Assembly (NCBI RefSeq): GCF_014203275.1
Contig: NZ_JACHIP010000001.1
Location: 124,001-188,000, forward strand
From: Granulicella aggregans
GTDB taxonomy: Bacteria; Acidobacteriota; Terriglobia; Terriglobales; Acidobacteriaceae
Length of the DNA stretch: 64,000 nucleotides
Direction: 5' to 3'
This document shows, piece by piece, positions 8,979 to 18,657 of the stretch. How positions within the stretch are numbered: position 1 is the first letter of the stretch; every line of letters begins with the position of its first letter. The notes below the pieces were generated by a model, which was not told the origin of the DNA, made no database searches, and saw only the letters and a program-made list of their open reading frames with translations. The position numbers and the translations under genes are program-made.

Positions 8979-9257
8979 TGGCAAAAGCTCCGCCTGCAGC
9001 TTGATGGGGCAGACTTCACGGACACACAGGCGGTCGCGAGCATTGCAAGGATTACAGGAGGAAACTTTCGCCTTCTACGCAGGCTATTCCTGCAATCGAG
9101 CGCGTTCTCCAAGTCAACGAACTGACCGTCATCACCGACGACGTGGTCAACGCAGCCCGCAGTACACTCGTAATCGGCGTCAGTTAGCCATAGCAGAGAC
9201 CGATGTAGCGCTCTTTGCGGACGACATTGGCAAACTCCGCGAACCGGCAGTATCGCT
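8979..9257. pseudogene. Scrambled tniB relic with an inverted 5' piece
   Basis: Positions 8,979-9,187 (plus strand) match the last ~200 bp of tniB at 12,411-13,229, including the sequence around ARITGGNFRLLRRLF and the terminal ARS-LVIGV followed by a stop. Directly after that stop, 9,188-9,257 read on the minus strand give FAEFANVVRKERYIGLCYG, which matches tniB residues ~17-40 (FLEFANAVRKDRYIGLCYG). The middle of the gene is lost and its start is inverted against its end. This is a relic of a second, related transposon copy. Confidence 0.75.
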
Positions 9258-9462
9258 TAGCTGAAGAAGCCTGAAGTAGGGTGCACCGTATCGCCACGTT
9301 GCAGGAGGTGCTCAAGCCGCGTGGCGCATGGAGGTTTCCCTCAAGCGCTGATGTGGCTTCGGCGCTACCGTGCCCTACGGATGTATCGACTTACTCGATT
9401 CGCGTCTAGATGCCAGAAGTGGAAGAACAGTCAATCAGAAACAATGAAGGATATGGTAGTGC

Positions 9463-10176
9463 ATGAGCAAAACAGCTTTCACTGGTGTGGCGTTTCCATG
9501 GCGAACGAGAGGATGGCTGGCAATTGCGAGTGGGGTCGTCGGTCTCATTGCCTTCGCCTTACTCATGGCTGCCGTGACGAGTCGGACGACCTGGATTCCT
9601 TCAGGTCGAGTCTATCTCCTGTTCAGAGCTCACGATGTTGGAGTCGTTCTTCAGTTCATCTTGTGGATACCTCTTGCATTTGGATTACAAACACTGTCGC
9701 TTCAAAATGCTCCCAGCCTTAGTAGGGGCACGATCACTTGGGGTATTGCTGCGATCTCTCTTGTTGCTGTTCTCTTGTTGCTTTCAGTCGGCAAGATCGT
9801 AAACGACATGTTTTACATGCTTCCCCAAGGGGTGTTTGGTGCCTGGCTCATCGTTGTAAATGTGCGCTTATCCAGATTGCTTCCACGCTGGCTAAGGTAT
9901 TTTGGAATCGTGGTTGGACTGGGCTTGGTGTTAGTCGGAACCGTTTTTCCAGGACTAGCAGTCTTTGTTTACCCAAACATGTTGAGGGTACCTGCCGTCC
10001 CCGTGGATGACGAAACGCTTCAGCAGACCGAGATCAATCGCATACTGCATCTCGTTCTCGCTATCGGCTCGCTTCTCGGTGTTGTCACCTTGCCTATTTG
10101 GACGCTTTTGCTGGGATCGCGACTCCTGAGGGTCGAAGACCCTCCTGCTTCTACAACTGATGACCAGCTGATCTGA
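9463..10176 (+). CDS. DUF4386-like integral membrane protein
   Basis: A 237-residue protein with about six hydrophobic segments: residues ~18-40 (WLAIASGVVGLIAFALLMAA), ~55-80, ~90-110 (ITWGIAAISLVAVLLLLSVG), ~118-130, ~142-170 and ~200-225. Layout and length fit the DUF4386 family of uncharacterised membrane proteins. It lies between the tniB relic and the Tn552-like module with no obvious partner. It may be transposon cargo. The family call is from general pattern and could be wrong; membrane location is firm. Confidence 0.65.
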   Translation: MSKTAFTGVAFPWRTRGWLAIASGVVGLIAFALLMAAVTSRTTWIPSGRVYLLFRAHDVGVVLQFILWIPLAFGLQTLSLQNAPSLSRGTITWGIAAISLVAVLLLLSVGKIVNDMFYMLPQGVFGAWLIVVNVRLSRLLPRWLRYFGIVVGLGLVLVGTVFPGLAVFVYPNMLRVPAVPVDDETLQQTEINRILHLVLAIGSLLGVVTLPIWTLLLGSRLLRVEDPPASTTDDQLI

Positions 10177-10205
10177 TGTTGACCAACAGTGATCTTCTGC
10201 TGCGT

Positions 10206-10781
10206 TCAGCCGATGTTCCGCAACAATGTGCGGTAGACGGTCGGACGGGAGATGGAGAACAACTCCGCCAGATCGCTAATTGTATATTGGCCTGTTCCAT
10301 GCATGCGCCCCAGCTCCTTCTGCTGCTTGTCTGACAGCTTGGGCTGTTTGCCCCGGAGTCTGCCTTTTGCGCGAGCGATCTTCATGCCTTCCCGGGTGCG
10401 GAGCCGAATTAAGTCAGCTTCGAACTCCGCGAACGTAGCCAAGATGTTGAAGAACATCTTGCCCATGGGGTCGGCCGGGTCGTAGCGGCTTTGGCCCAGC
10501 GCTAAGGTCACGCCCCGTTCTGCCAACTCATCTGCAATTGAACGTGCGTCTGGAACGGAGCGGGCGAGCCGATCCAGCTTCGGGACGACCAGCGTGTCGC
10601 CTTTGCGGACAGCGGCGAGTGCCTGGTTCAGCCCTGGTCGGGCCCGGTTCGTTCCGGTCAGTCCGTGATCGACATAAATCCGTTCCGCAGCGACGCCCAG
10701 TTCAGTGAGTGCTTCCCGCTGTGCAGAGAGATCCTGTTTGTCTGTGGAGCATCGCGCGTAGCCGATCAGGGTCTTGGGCAT
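10206..10781 (-). CDS. Serine resolvase of the Tn552-like module
   Basis: A 191-residue protein, the normal size for a Tn3-family resolvase. The catalytic domain has GYARCSTDKQDLSAQ with the nucleophilic serine, DHGLTGTNRARPGL, KLDRLARS and FNILATFAEFEADLIRLRTREG; the C-terminal HTH reads YTISDLAELFSISRPTVYR. It should resolve cointegrates made by the adjacent tniA/tniB genes, and the divergent gap (10,782-10,941) would hold its res site and both promoters. An in-frame extension upstream to 11,222 overlaps tniA and is rejected; ATG 10781 starts exactly at the conserved domain. Confidence 0.9.
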   Translation of the reverse strand: MPKTLIGYARCSTDKQDLSAQREALTELGVAAERIYVDHGLTGTNRARPGLNQALAAVRKGDTLVVPKLDRLARSVPDARSIADELAERGVTLALGQSRYDPADPMGKMFFNILATFAEFEADLIRLRTREGMKIARAKGRLRGKQPKLSDKQQKELGRMHGTGQYTISDLAELFSISRPTVYRTLLRNIG

Positions 10782-10941
10782 AGAAAGTGGCACGTTTGGG
10801 GGGCCTCGCGTGAGAATATCACCGTACCAGGTTAATGAGACAAGCTTTGCTGTATTTCCGCGATCCGGTGATCCTCCGCACAACGTCCGTTGAGGGATCG
10901 TCTTACGGACACGTTTCCGAGTGTAGTCCAAGGGTGTCGCG

Positions 10942-12414
10942 ATGCGCTTGGAAGATAAATCGCCTACTTTAGCCGAACTCACCGACGCCCAGCGTGAGCA
11001 AGCGATGACTCGCTTCCGCGTACTCCGCTTCCACACAGAGCGGGGTGTTCCACTTCCGAGAGCGGCGCAGGCAGCGGGCGTCGGTTTGCGAACTGTTGAG
11101 CGGTGGCTAGCCCAATATCGCGCCGATGGTTTGACAGGCCTCGTGCGGCGGACCCGTGGGGACCGCGGACGCCGTAAGCTGCCGATAGAAGCGGTGGGGT
11201 TGATCGAAGGACTGTTCCTCAAGAAACCGCGACCCTCTGCAGCAGCTGTCTATCGGCGTGTTCTCACACTTTGCAAAGAGCGGGAATGGCCTACTCCTTC
11301 GTACAGCACCGTGTACGCCATCATCTCTCGGGTCAATCCGGCCTTGACGACGCTAGCTCATGAAGGTCCTGCCCGCTTCCGCGACAAGTATGAACTGGTG
11401 CATCGCCATCGTGCCGTTCGTCCAAACGCCGTCTGGCAAGCTGATCACACGCAGCTTGACCTGCTCATTAGAGACGCAAGCGGCAAACCGGTAAGACCTT
11501 GGCTGACCACGGTCATTGACGACCACTCTCGTGCTCTGGCCGGATACTCGGTCTTCGTAGATGCTCCATCGGCTTTTCAGACATCGCTTGCGCTCCGCCA
11601 AGCGATCTGGAGAAAGGCTGAGCCGTCCTGGGCTGTGTGCGGTATTCCGGACGCGCTCTACGTCGACCACGGTAGCGACTTTACAAGCAAGCCCCTTGAG
11701 CAGGTCGCTGTGGACCTGCATTTCGAATTGGTCTACTCAACAATCGCCCGTCCTCAAGGACGTGGAAAGATCGAGCGTCTGTTTGGAACCCTCAACACTG
11801 AACTGCTGCCAGAGTTACCCGGCTACCTCATGCACGGCAAGCCGGCAACTGAACCCAGGCTGTCCCTGGCAGAACTGGATCGCACCCTCGGAATCTTCCT
11901 TATCGGTAATTACAATTCCCGGACGCATCGCGAGATCCGGCTTGCGCCGCAAGTCGCCTGGGCTGGCGACGGCTGGCTGCCTCGCATGCCGAACAGCCTT
12001 GAAGCTCTGGACTTGCTGCTGATCTCAGTCGCGAAAGCCCGCACTGTGCATCGGGACGGCATCCACTTTCAAGGAATCCGGTACATGGACCCTACCCTGG
12101 CGGCGTACGTCAAAGAGGCCGTCACGATCCGATACGATCCACGCGATGTTGCCGAAATCCGCGTGTTTCACCGGAACCGCTTCCTCTGCCGCGCTGTCAG
12201 TCCCGAGCACTGTGGTCAGGTCATCACGTTGAAAGACATCGAGGCGGCGCGCTCAGCGCATCGCCGCACGCTTCGTGGGCAGATCAGGGAACGTGTTACG
12301 CCGGTCGCAGAGTTCCTCGTCCCGCAAACCGAAGCGGCAGTAATACCTGTCTCACGGCCCGCCGCCACCGAACCCAAAAAGGCGAAATTGCGCACCTACC
12401 GGGAGGACCTATGA
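10942..12414 (+). CDS. tniA: DDE transposase, TniA/Tn552 type
   Basis: A 490-residue rve-fold transposase. An N-terminal HTH (residues ~35-65, GVGLRTVERWLAQYRADG) is followed by an integrase core with D168 (WQADHT), D242 (YVDHGSDF) and E278 (GRGKIERL), and a Mu-type beta-barrel C-terminal domain from ~360. The length matches Tn552 p480 and TniA. It overlaps tniB by 4 bp (ATGA), so the two are co-translated, as expected for a transposase that needs its ATPase partner for target choice. No inactivating change is seen. Confidence 0.93.
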   Translation: MRLEDKSPTLAELTDAQREQAMTRFRVLRFHTERGVPLPRAAQAAGVGLRTVERWLAQYRADGLTGLVRRTRGDRGRRKLPIEAVGLIEGLFLKKPRPSAAAVYRRVLTLCKEREWPTPSYSTVYAIISRVNPALTTLAHEGPARFRDKYELVHRHRAVRPNAVWQADHTQLDLLIRDASGKPVRPWLTTVIDDHSRALAGYSVFVDAPSAFQTSLALRQAIWRKAEPSWAVCGIPDALYVDHGSDFTSKPLEQVAVDLHFELVYSTIARPQGRGKIERLFGTLNTELLPELPGYLMHGKPATEPRLSLAELDRTLGIFLIGNYNSRTHREIRLAPQVAWAGDGWLPRMPNSLEALDLLLISVAKARTVHRDGIHFQGIRYMDPTLAAYVKEAVTIRYDPRDVAEIRVFHRNRFLCRAVSPEHCGQVITLKDIEAARSAHRRTLRGQIRERVTPVAEFLVPQTEAAVIPVSRPAATEPKKAKLRTYREDL

Positions 12415-13229
12415 GAACAACTAAAGTGCCCCGCCGTGCGGAGCCCTTCATCGTCACCAAAGAGCACCGACGGTTCTTGGAATTTGCAAACGCCGTTCGC
12501 AAAGATCGCTACATTGGTCTCTGTTACGGCCCGGCAGGCGTGGGCAAAACTCAGTCGGCTAGACGGTACGCTCACTGGCAGACCGTGGAGCCGCTCCTTA
12601 CCCGCTGGGGACCTCGCGAAGAAACGGACAAGAAGGTCTACGCAACGCTCGCGAAGTCACGCGTCCTCTTCTATACACCGGATGTTGGAGCTAATTTCGG
12701 TACGCTTCGGCATCAGCTCGACGAGCTGGTAGGCCGCATCAATGTCTGCATCGATCAGCATACGGGCAAGACGATGCGCGCTCTGCCCTGGGAGTACGTG
12801 GAGTTGGTCATCCTCGACGAGGCGGAACGCCTCAACACGATCGCCCTGGACTATCTGCGTGACCTCTTCGACCGTAACGATATTGGCTTGATCCTGATCG
12901 GCATGCCAGGCATAGAAAAGCGTATGTCTCGCTACCCGCAACTCTTCAGTAGGGTAGGCTTCGCCCACCACTACCGGCCACTGCTTGGAGACGAACTGTC
13001 GTTTGTGCTCACACGGCACTGGCAACGGCTCGGTCTGCAGCTCGATGGAGCCGACTTCACAGACGCTCAGGCCATCGCGAGCATCGCCAGGATCACAGGA
13101 GGAAACTTCCGCCTTTTGCGAAGACTGTTCCTGCAGATCGAGCGCGTTCTCCAAGTAAATGAGCTCAAGGTCATTACAGACGACGTGGTCAACGCCGCTC
13201 GGAGTAACCTTGTCATAGGCGTCAATTAG
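12411..13229 (+). CDS. tniB: TniB-like AAA ATPase, transposition helper
   Basis: A 272-residue AAA+ ATPase of the TniB/TnsC-like group. It has Walker A GPAGVGKTQSARRYA (residues ~40-55), Walker B ELVILDEAERLN (~135-146) and sensor-like LILIGMPGIEKRMSRYPQLFSRVG. The C-terminal lid is helical (IARITGGNFRLLRRLFLQIERVLQ). In this family the ATPase assembles on target DNA and recruits the DDE transposase. It starts within the last codons of tniA. The scrambled relic at 8,979-9,257 is closely similar to it. Confidence 0.93.
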   Translation: MRTTKVPRRAEPFIVTKEHRRFLEFANAVRKDRYIGLCYGPAGVGKTQSARRYAHWQTVEPLLTRWGPREETDKKVYATLAKSRVLFYTPDVGANFGTLRHQLDELVGRINVCIDQHTGKTMRALPWEYVELVILDEAERLNTIALDYLRDLFDRNDIGLILIGMPGIEKRMSRYPQLFSRVGFAHHYRPLLGDELSFVLTRHWQRLGLQLDGADFTDAQAIASIARITGGNFRLLRRLFLQIERVLQVNELKVITDDVVNAARSNLVIGVN

Positions 13230-13416
13230 CGCTGGAGAAAGCCCGCCACATAGCTCTGAAGATCACACGATACGGGATTTCGAGGAAGCTGTTACGTATC
13301 GTTGAGGTATAGCTCAACAAACAGTCGGGCATCCATCGCAACATCATTACCTAATTCCGCCGCACCCACCGCTGATGTTGCAGTGCCTCGCCTTTCGTAG
13401 GCGAACGTGCCTTTGA

Positions 13417-14838
13417 TCAAGGGTGGTAGGGGCAAATAGGCTGACGCAGCTCTTTTGGACGTGAGTATGACGCGGGGTCAACCATATGCCAACCGAAAGC
13501 CTGCTTATATATGGGATCTGAATTTGGACAGGGCGTGGTATTCGACAATGCAGGCAGCAACTTGATGAGTGCAAGCTCTTCTGTAACTTCATTTGCGTTC
13601 CAATTAGAAGACCTTAGAGTGAAATAGTTCTTCAAAGTCGTTTGAGCGGAAGGAGGCACCGGCCAAGCGGGAAAACTCTTCTGTGTTTCGGCCAAATCTG
13701 CTAGCCACTTCTGGTGAATCCTATCACTTAGATCGTATGTTCCGGGAGTCTCGGCAGTACCGGTGTCCAGGTTCATGTTCGGCAGAGCGCCCGCAATGCC
13801 AGTTGCTGGATCCGCAGGCCACAAGGGCTGAAAAACGGCTGCGTGTGGGTCGATTGCTGCAATCATCACTTCAAGCTTCTTTAAGGTCACCATCAGCGAC
13901 TTCGCATAATACTCCTGCGTCGTAGAACTAGGAGGCATCGCTTTTGACTTCGCCGAAAGTAAGAGAAGCAGCCTTGCCAGCGGGCGCGGCATCCACCCGT
14001 AGGGCTTACTTTGCTTCCATTGCTCGGCGACGACTACCCTGTGTATTCGTGCTTGAAGTCCTACCGCATCTGGCTCCTGAGTGGGGCTGTCTCTGTTTGC
14101 CCGAGCTCGAAGGTAGGTTCCCGTGGGCAAAATAAAATGGGAGCTGGCATAGAAAGCTCGTGAGCTGAACCCGTCCCTTGTCCAGGTGAGATCCCTGTGC
14201 ATTCCGTAGGTGAGATAGTACGCGTAAGTTAGTTGCTGAAGTGACAGATCCGGCTTCTGGCCTTTGAACTGCGATGGTGGGCGAAGACGCATCAACTTCG
14301 CAGCGTTCACGTCGAATCCGAACTCCACTTGCAAGTGATCGGCGGGCAGCTGCTCATAGGTTACTATGTGGTAACCGGGGAAGTGATTCGCGAACGACAG
14401 CGGGACACTCAGGTTCGTTGCAAGCGAGTGGCCTTCGATATCACCCATGTAATGGGTGAGGGCACCAAGGGCAAACGCAAGCTCATCCACATCCGTCGCA
14501 GTCGCAAAAAGATTCGTCACAAAGTCGCCACTACGCGCATAATGCGTCATGTCGGAAAAGTGCTCTACCTCCTCAACAGCCTTCGCGCTACCTCTGTAAT
14601 AGTAGTAGCCGGCATCCTGCAGTACGGCTCCACTGTAGGCGTAACGCCGTGCCTCCCCTAATTCCTTCCCAGTAGTGTTCGGAAATGCGTCCATGAGCAA
14701 TTTGGAAATTGTTTGATCCCACAACAGATCCACGATCAGCAAATGCGTTGCAAGGCCATAGGCCTGAGCTGGCCGTGGCGAGGCGAAACTTAGCAGCGCA
14801 AGAAGAGCCATGGCAACAAGCCGCCGAAGTGTTTTCAT
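13417..14838 (-). CDS. Exported zinc-dependent phospholipase C-like protein
   Basis: A 473-residue protein with signal peptide (MKTLRRLVAMALLALLSFAS, cleavage near AQA). The mature start YGLATHLLIVDLLW, then EVEHFSDMTHYARSGDFV and ALTHYMGDIEGHSLATN, supply the ordered His/Asp residues of the zinc-dependent phospholipase C family (Zn_dep_PLPC), in which the N-terminal region and His clusters bind zinc. About 250 further residues have no assigned domain. Acidobacteriota often carry large exported members. Substrate is unknown; lipid hydrolysis is assumed from the family only. It is a single gene, convergent with tniB. Confidence 0.8.
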   Translation of the reverse strand: MKTLRRLVAMALLALLSFASPRPAQAYGLATHLLIVDLLWDQTISKLLMDAFPNTTGKELGEARRYAYSGAVLQDAGYYYYRGSAKAVEEVEHFSDMTHYARSGDFVTNLFATATDVDELAFALGALTHYMGDIEGHSLATNLSVPLSFANHFPGYHIVTYEQLPADHLQVEFGFDVNAAKLMRLRPPSQFKGQKPDLSLQQLTYAYYLTYGMHRDLTWTRDGFSSRAFYASSHFILPTGTYLRARANRDSPTQEPDAVGLQARIHRVVVAEQWKQSKPYGWMPRPLARLLLLLSAKSKAMPPSSTTQEYYAKSLMVTLKKLEVMIAAIDPHAAVFQPLWPADPATGIAGALPNMNLDTGTAETPGTYDLSDRIHQKWLADLAETQKSFPAWPVPPSAQTTLKNYFTLRSSNWNANEVTEELALIKLLPALSNTTPCPNSDPIYKQAFGWHMVDPASYSRPKELRQPICPYHP

Positions 14839-15132
14839 GTTCGCAAGAATAGCAAGAGCTTTATTGTATGCGGTAAGAATTTGTCAGGTTGACCTCAAAG
14901 TCACAAGCGTGACATGTTGAAGACCGGAATCGCGATTTAGGGTATCTGGACTGCCAACCGCAGCATTGAAGAACTGAGCCTTCGTTTACAAGACGCTTTC
15001 GTTAGCGGGCCCAGTGGAACGCCCTGTCAGTCGACCAACACTTGGAACCGAAAATAGATATACGATTCTTGTCATCGTTGCACAACATCTCTCTATAATT
15101 GCGCTCACCGAACAGTCAGCCAAGGATGTCAA

Positions 15133-17526
15133 ATGCGCCTCTACCCGATATTGTTCACAGTGCTTCTCTGCGCCTCCCCTGCACTTCAGCTTGACGGGCA
15201 AACTCTCGGGCAAGGGGTAGCAGATGCGGCCAAGACGATCCTAAGCAGCGACACATGCAAGTATTGGCCGCCTATCTTGGTCAAGCCCAAGGACGCCATC
15301 AAACCGCAAGACAAGCTCACCTTAAAAGACCAGGTGAAAATCAAAGGGGCCCAAGACGCCTTTGTTGCTTGGCTGGATCAAACCCTGCAAGTCAAGGGGG
15401 ATCAAGCCACCATATTCTATGCTGACTCCTTCCTTCGCCTCTTCGATACACCCAAATCAGATGATAGCGTCACTATGTTTCCAAGAGGCGACAACTCAGA
15501 CTTGATGGGCCTCTCAACGGTCCCAGATGCGAAGGCTCTCTCTATTTGGGGGACAACTCAGATAGCCATCAAATATGACTGCGAGAGCCTTGGCAACGCT
15601 TACGCCTCAGCGAGCCCCAGCTTCTCCATGCCTCTTTACTCCATCAAGGGAGGCGTCAGTCTGAAATCAGATACCAAGCATGATCAGACTGTGAACTTCC
15701 TCATCACTACTGCCGAATCTCCATTCGACATGATGTTTTACGACACCTCGGGCGACTCGTTTCGCTGGCTATTTGCGAGCATGACTGCAGCCGAGTGGAC
15801 ACTTCGCCATCCTAGTAATCTCTACTATGTTAAAAAAGCCACCCTACTTTCCGTTGAAACGCTAAGTTCTTCAGATGACTCCACCTCGATGCTCGCGAGC
15901 GCGAATTTTGCCACCTCGTTCCCGATCGTCAGTGCCTCCGCGGACATAAAAACGCAGATCACGCGAGATCTGCAGTCGAGCGCCCACACCTTCGGCACCT
16001 ATCTCTATAGCGGCACCCCATCTCAGATTATTTCAGCAAAGCTGCCCGACCTCAGCGCCCTTCTTCTTCAGATGAAGCGAGGCATCACGCCCATTCCCCC
16101 ACCTGCCAATCCCATCAGTGCCGGAGTGAGTCAACAGAGCGTCGTTGCCGAAGAGGGTTGGCCCGCATCACTATGCAAAAAGACAGCCTGGACAGCAACC
16201 GCCACAAATACCCTGTACGGCGTGCCAAACCTTGACTTTCTAACGCTCCCCACGCCCAACGCCGCCAGCTACCCAGTCTGTCAGATCACCGTTTCCTTTC
16301 AGCTCAATGACTCTGATGCAACGACAACTGCCCTCACTGCTGACCCGACGAAGTTGAATGACCCGGGCATCACTCTGACAGATCCGCAGTTCCCAGCTAT
16401 GACCTTTAGCTTGCCTATGGGGAAACCACTGCAGTGGGCGGGTACAACGCAGGTCCGGCTCGCCTCTCGTACCGCTGGCTGGAGCAAGCTTCCTGTTACC
16501 TCACCCACGATGCTCACTTGGGTCACCGACGCAACTGTTGCGACGCCCGATGGCACAGCAATCACGGGTTACAGTATTGACACCGGAGGATTCAAATGCG
16601 TCGTAAGCCCAGGCGGAACCTCTTACCCTATTAGAGCCACCTTTGCACCGGCGACAATCACGCCCGATACGCTAAATCCTGCTGTCGGTGAACTCTCCAC
16701 CGTTAACAGAGCGTTCAGCTTGATTTTTTCCGTTGGAACCTTAGAGGTATCACCCTCCTACGACCCGGATTCGCCCTCAAAAACCCAATGCATCATTACC
16801 GGGAATGTCAAGATAACGACAACCTCCAGTGGAGTGATTCAAAAGCGTACCCTGGCCCTCGTCTCCAGCAACACGATTGTGTTTCCAAGTCAGCTGAGCG
16901 GAACGGCGGTATCCGCCGTGGTCTGTAGTGATATTAAGAAAAACACGGGCGGTAACTACCTGCTAGCTAGCGCGCCGGCGTCTGGCATGTCTTGCACTCT
17001 CATAGGGAGTGGTCTACAGACCATAGCGAAGGTGATGCTCAGCAGCAAGACTAGCCCGGGGTCGTTCGCTGCAATTGTGACCCCAACCGTGGCTAACGGC
17101 GGGACTACAGCCACGATACTGTTAGACTCAGCGGCAATTCGGTCCATGGCCGAGCAGGCCTACACGCTACTAATGACGGACAATACTGCGGGGCACAACA
17201 TCTCGTCGCTCGCGACTGATATCAACGTCGCTCCGCTGCCAGTTGTTACCGTTTCGCCTGCTTCGTTGCCCATAACGGCCACAGCAATAGGATTTACCCT
17301 TGCATTGCAAGGTGCCAACCTAGATCAAATAGTCCAGTTGCGCATCAAGCCTCAGAACGGGAATTCCATCGCAGCCACTGGCACTTTCGCCGGCACTGTT
17401 ACGACAGGAAATGCTGTTTTCCCCGGAACTACTCTTGCTCCGGGCATGTATGCGATATTCGCGGTCGTGGATCCTACAGTTAAAGCGGAGATCGACCTTG
17501 GCAAGACCTTGAGCATAACCAACTAA
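15133..17526 (+). CDS. Large exported protein with Ig/IPT-like tail
   Basis: A 797-residue protein with signal peptide MRLYPILFTVLLCASPALQL. I do not recognise residues 25-350. From about 390 onward it is Ser/Thr/Val-rich and beta-strand-like. The last 230 residues contain repeats of the IPT/TIG kind (VTVSPASLPITATAIGFTLALQGANLDQIVQLRIKPQNG is preceded by a SGMSCTLIGSGLQTIAKVML unit), ending LAPGMYAIFAVVDPT. Four or more cysteines suggest disulphides outside the cytoplasm. It probably works with, or is comparable to, the IPT-tailed exported protein at 32,628-34,028. Surface binding is a guess. Confidence 0.75.
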   Translation: MRLYPILFTVLLCASPALQLDGQTLGQGVADAAKTILSSDTCKYWPPILVKPKDAIKPQDKLTLKDQVKIKGAQDAFVAWLDQTLQVKGDQATIFYADSFLRLFDTPKSDDSVTMFPRGDNSDLMGLSTVPDAKALSIWGTTQIAIKYDCESLGNAYASASPSFSMPLYSIKGGVSLKSDTKHDQTVNFLITTAESPFDMMFYDTSGDSFRWLFASMTAAEWTLRHPSNLYYVKKATLLSVETLSSSDDSTSMLASANFATSFPIVSASADIKTQITRDLQSSAHTFGTYLYSGTPSQIISAKLPDLSALLLQMKRGITPIPPPANPISAGVSQQSVVAEEGWPASLCKKTAWTATATNTLYGVPNLDFLTLPTPNAASYPVCQITVSFQLNDSDATTTALTADPTKLNDPGITLTDPQFPAMTFSLPMGKPLQWAGTTQVRLASRTAGWSKLPVTSPTMLTWVTDATVATPDGTAITGYSIDTGGFKCVVSPGGTSYPIRATFAPATITPDTLNPAVGELSTVNRAFSLIFSVGTLEVSPSYDPDSPSKTQCIITGNVKITTTSSGVIQKRTLALVSSNTIVFPSQLSGTAVSAVVCSDIKKNTGGNYLLASAPASGMSCTLIGSGLQTIAKVMLSSKTSPGSFAAIVTPTVANGGTTATILLDSAAIRSMAEQAYTLLMTDNTAGHNISSLATDINVAPLPVVTVSPASLPITATAIGFTLALQGANLDQIVQLRIKPQNGNSIAATGTFAGTVTTGNAVFPGTTLAPGMYAIFAVVDPTVKAEIDLGKTLSITN

Positions 17527-17790
17527 CATCAGAGGTTAGGATAAAGGGGGCGGCACTTGGGACCTCAGGAAAGGGATACGAAGACGCCCGGCATTCGTTG
17601 CCCACTGCGATTACGGAGTCTGGGTCTAAAGGTAGGATCTGACTTAGATGAGTCCGTCATAGAAAGTGACGAAGCTGGCTTTCTCAGCGCAGGCATGGCC
17701 ACATGTTACTGGGCGTCACCACGCTGAGCAATAGCTTTCACTTGCCAGTGCAAGCAAGAGCGTGCGGCGAGAATTAGCCGCGGAACCGTA

Positions 17791-18657
17791 TTACTGTTTG
17801 CAAGTCCCCTTTCCAGAAGGATCCTTCAACCATTGATACTTCGCGTCTCCTGCTGGAAAGGCACACTGACGCGCTACTTGTATTGGTTCTCCCCCTTTAC
17901 TCAACAGCGCGTACCTCCAAAAGAGTATCCCACCAGAATGATTTTCGGCATCGAACGAAGCCAGAGATGCAGCCGTCCCATACTCGTCATAGATAGGTCC
18001 GGAACCCGACATGTAGCCAAATGTGACATGGGGCTGCTCTGTGTCATCGCGCTGATTTCCAAAAACGAATGTATTCGGTTCGGTTTCGAGCTTCTTGACA
18101 TCTTTTACAGACATGTTCAGCCACTGGAAATCGTCATCAACCTCATGCTTACTTGCATCGAGCTTCTTCAATTGCGTCACAAACTTGCCTGTATCGCCAG
18201 CTTGGATTTTCCGTCTGTCCTTAGCATTAGACAACTGAATTGCTTCTGCCGCGTAAATAGCATTAGCTTCCTCGATAATTGCGGCGCGATGTGCCGCGTC
18301 GAGAGTCGGCTTGTAGCCGGTGCTCTCTTTGTCTTCGTATTGCGAGTGTTGCCTCGCCAGCTTTAACTGCTCAGCCGTGAGCAAGATTGTGCTGCCATCT
18401 GCCAGAACAAGTGAGGTGCCGCGCTGGGTCGTGAGTTTGGAAAATGGCCCGGTTGGCGTGTTCACACCGAAGGTAGCGATGACCCACTTGGCCACCGCGA
18501 CGCTTGGACAGTTTTTACCTGTCTGCTGGAATGAGCCGCGAACGTCCGCAGCTGATGGATGGAACTCCTCTTTCGCTGCTCCCTGTGAGTGAAGTTTATG
18601 GGCAGAAGCTGCCATACCTAAGCTCACAGCAAAAAGCACTGCACGCGTTTTGATCAC
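17791..18657 (-). CDS. Exported hypothetical protein, 288 residues
   Basis: It starts with a signal peptide (MIKTRAVLFAVSLGMAASAH), followed by a Lys/Asp/Glu-rich soluble domain I cannot assign. Segments that can be described: TQRGTSLVLADGSTILLTAEQ near residue 90, a helical ANAIYAAEAIQLSNAKDRRK near 140, and a C-terminal part with SGGILFWRYALLSKGGEPIQ and two cysteines (CAF..., GTCK). It has a good AGGAGG ribosome site. It is transcribed towards the 15,133-17,526 gene; both are exported and of unknown role. Confidence 0.65.
   Translation of the reverse strand: MIKTRAVLFAVSLGMAASAHKLHSQGAAKEEFHPSAADVRGSFQQTGKNCPSVAVAKWVIATFGVNTPTGPFSKLTTQRGTSLVLADGSTILLTAEQLKLARQHSQYEDKESTGYKPTLDAAHRAAIIEEANAIYAAEAIQLSNAKDRRKIQAGDTGKFVTQLKKLDASKHEVDDDFQWLNMSVKDVKKLETEPNTFVFGNQRDDTEQPHVTFGYMSGSGPIYDEYGTAASLASFDAENHSGGILFWRYALLSKGGEPIQVARQCAFPAGDAKYQWLKDPSGKGTCKQ

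Larger units (their letters stand above)
10206..13229. mobile_element. Tn552/Tn5053-like transposition module
   Basis: It consists of a resolvase gene (minus strand) divergent from a two-gene operon for a 490-residue DDE transposase and a 272-residue AAA ATPase. The sizes and order closely match Tn552 and Tn5053/Tn402 elements. A scrambled copy of the ATPase gene at 8,979-9,257 shows that a second copy once existed nearby. I could not identify terminal inverted repeats by eye, so the true ends and cargo are not fixed; the given span covers only the three genes. Confidence 0.75.

Noticed and set aside
10782..11222. Extension of the resolvase upstream into tniA
   Set aside because: Basic, repetitive translation overlapping the transposase gene; the resolvase domain starts exactly at ATG 10781.
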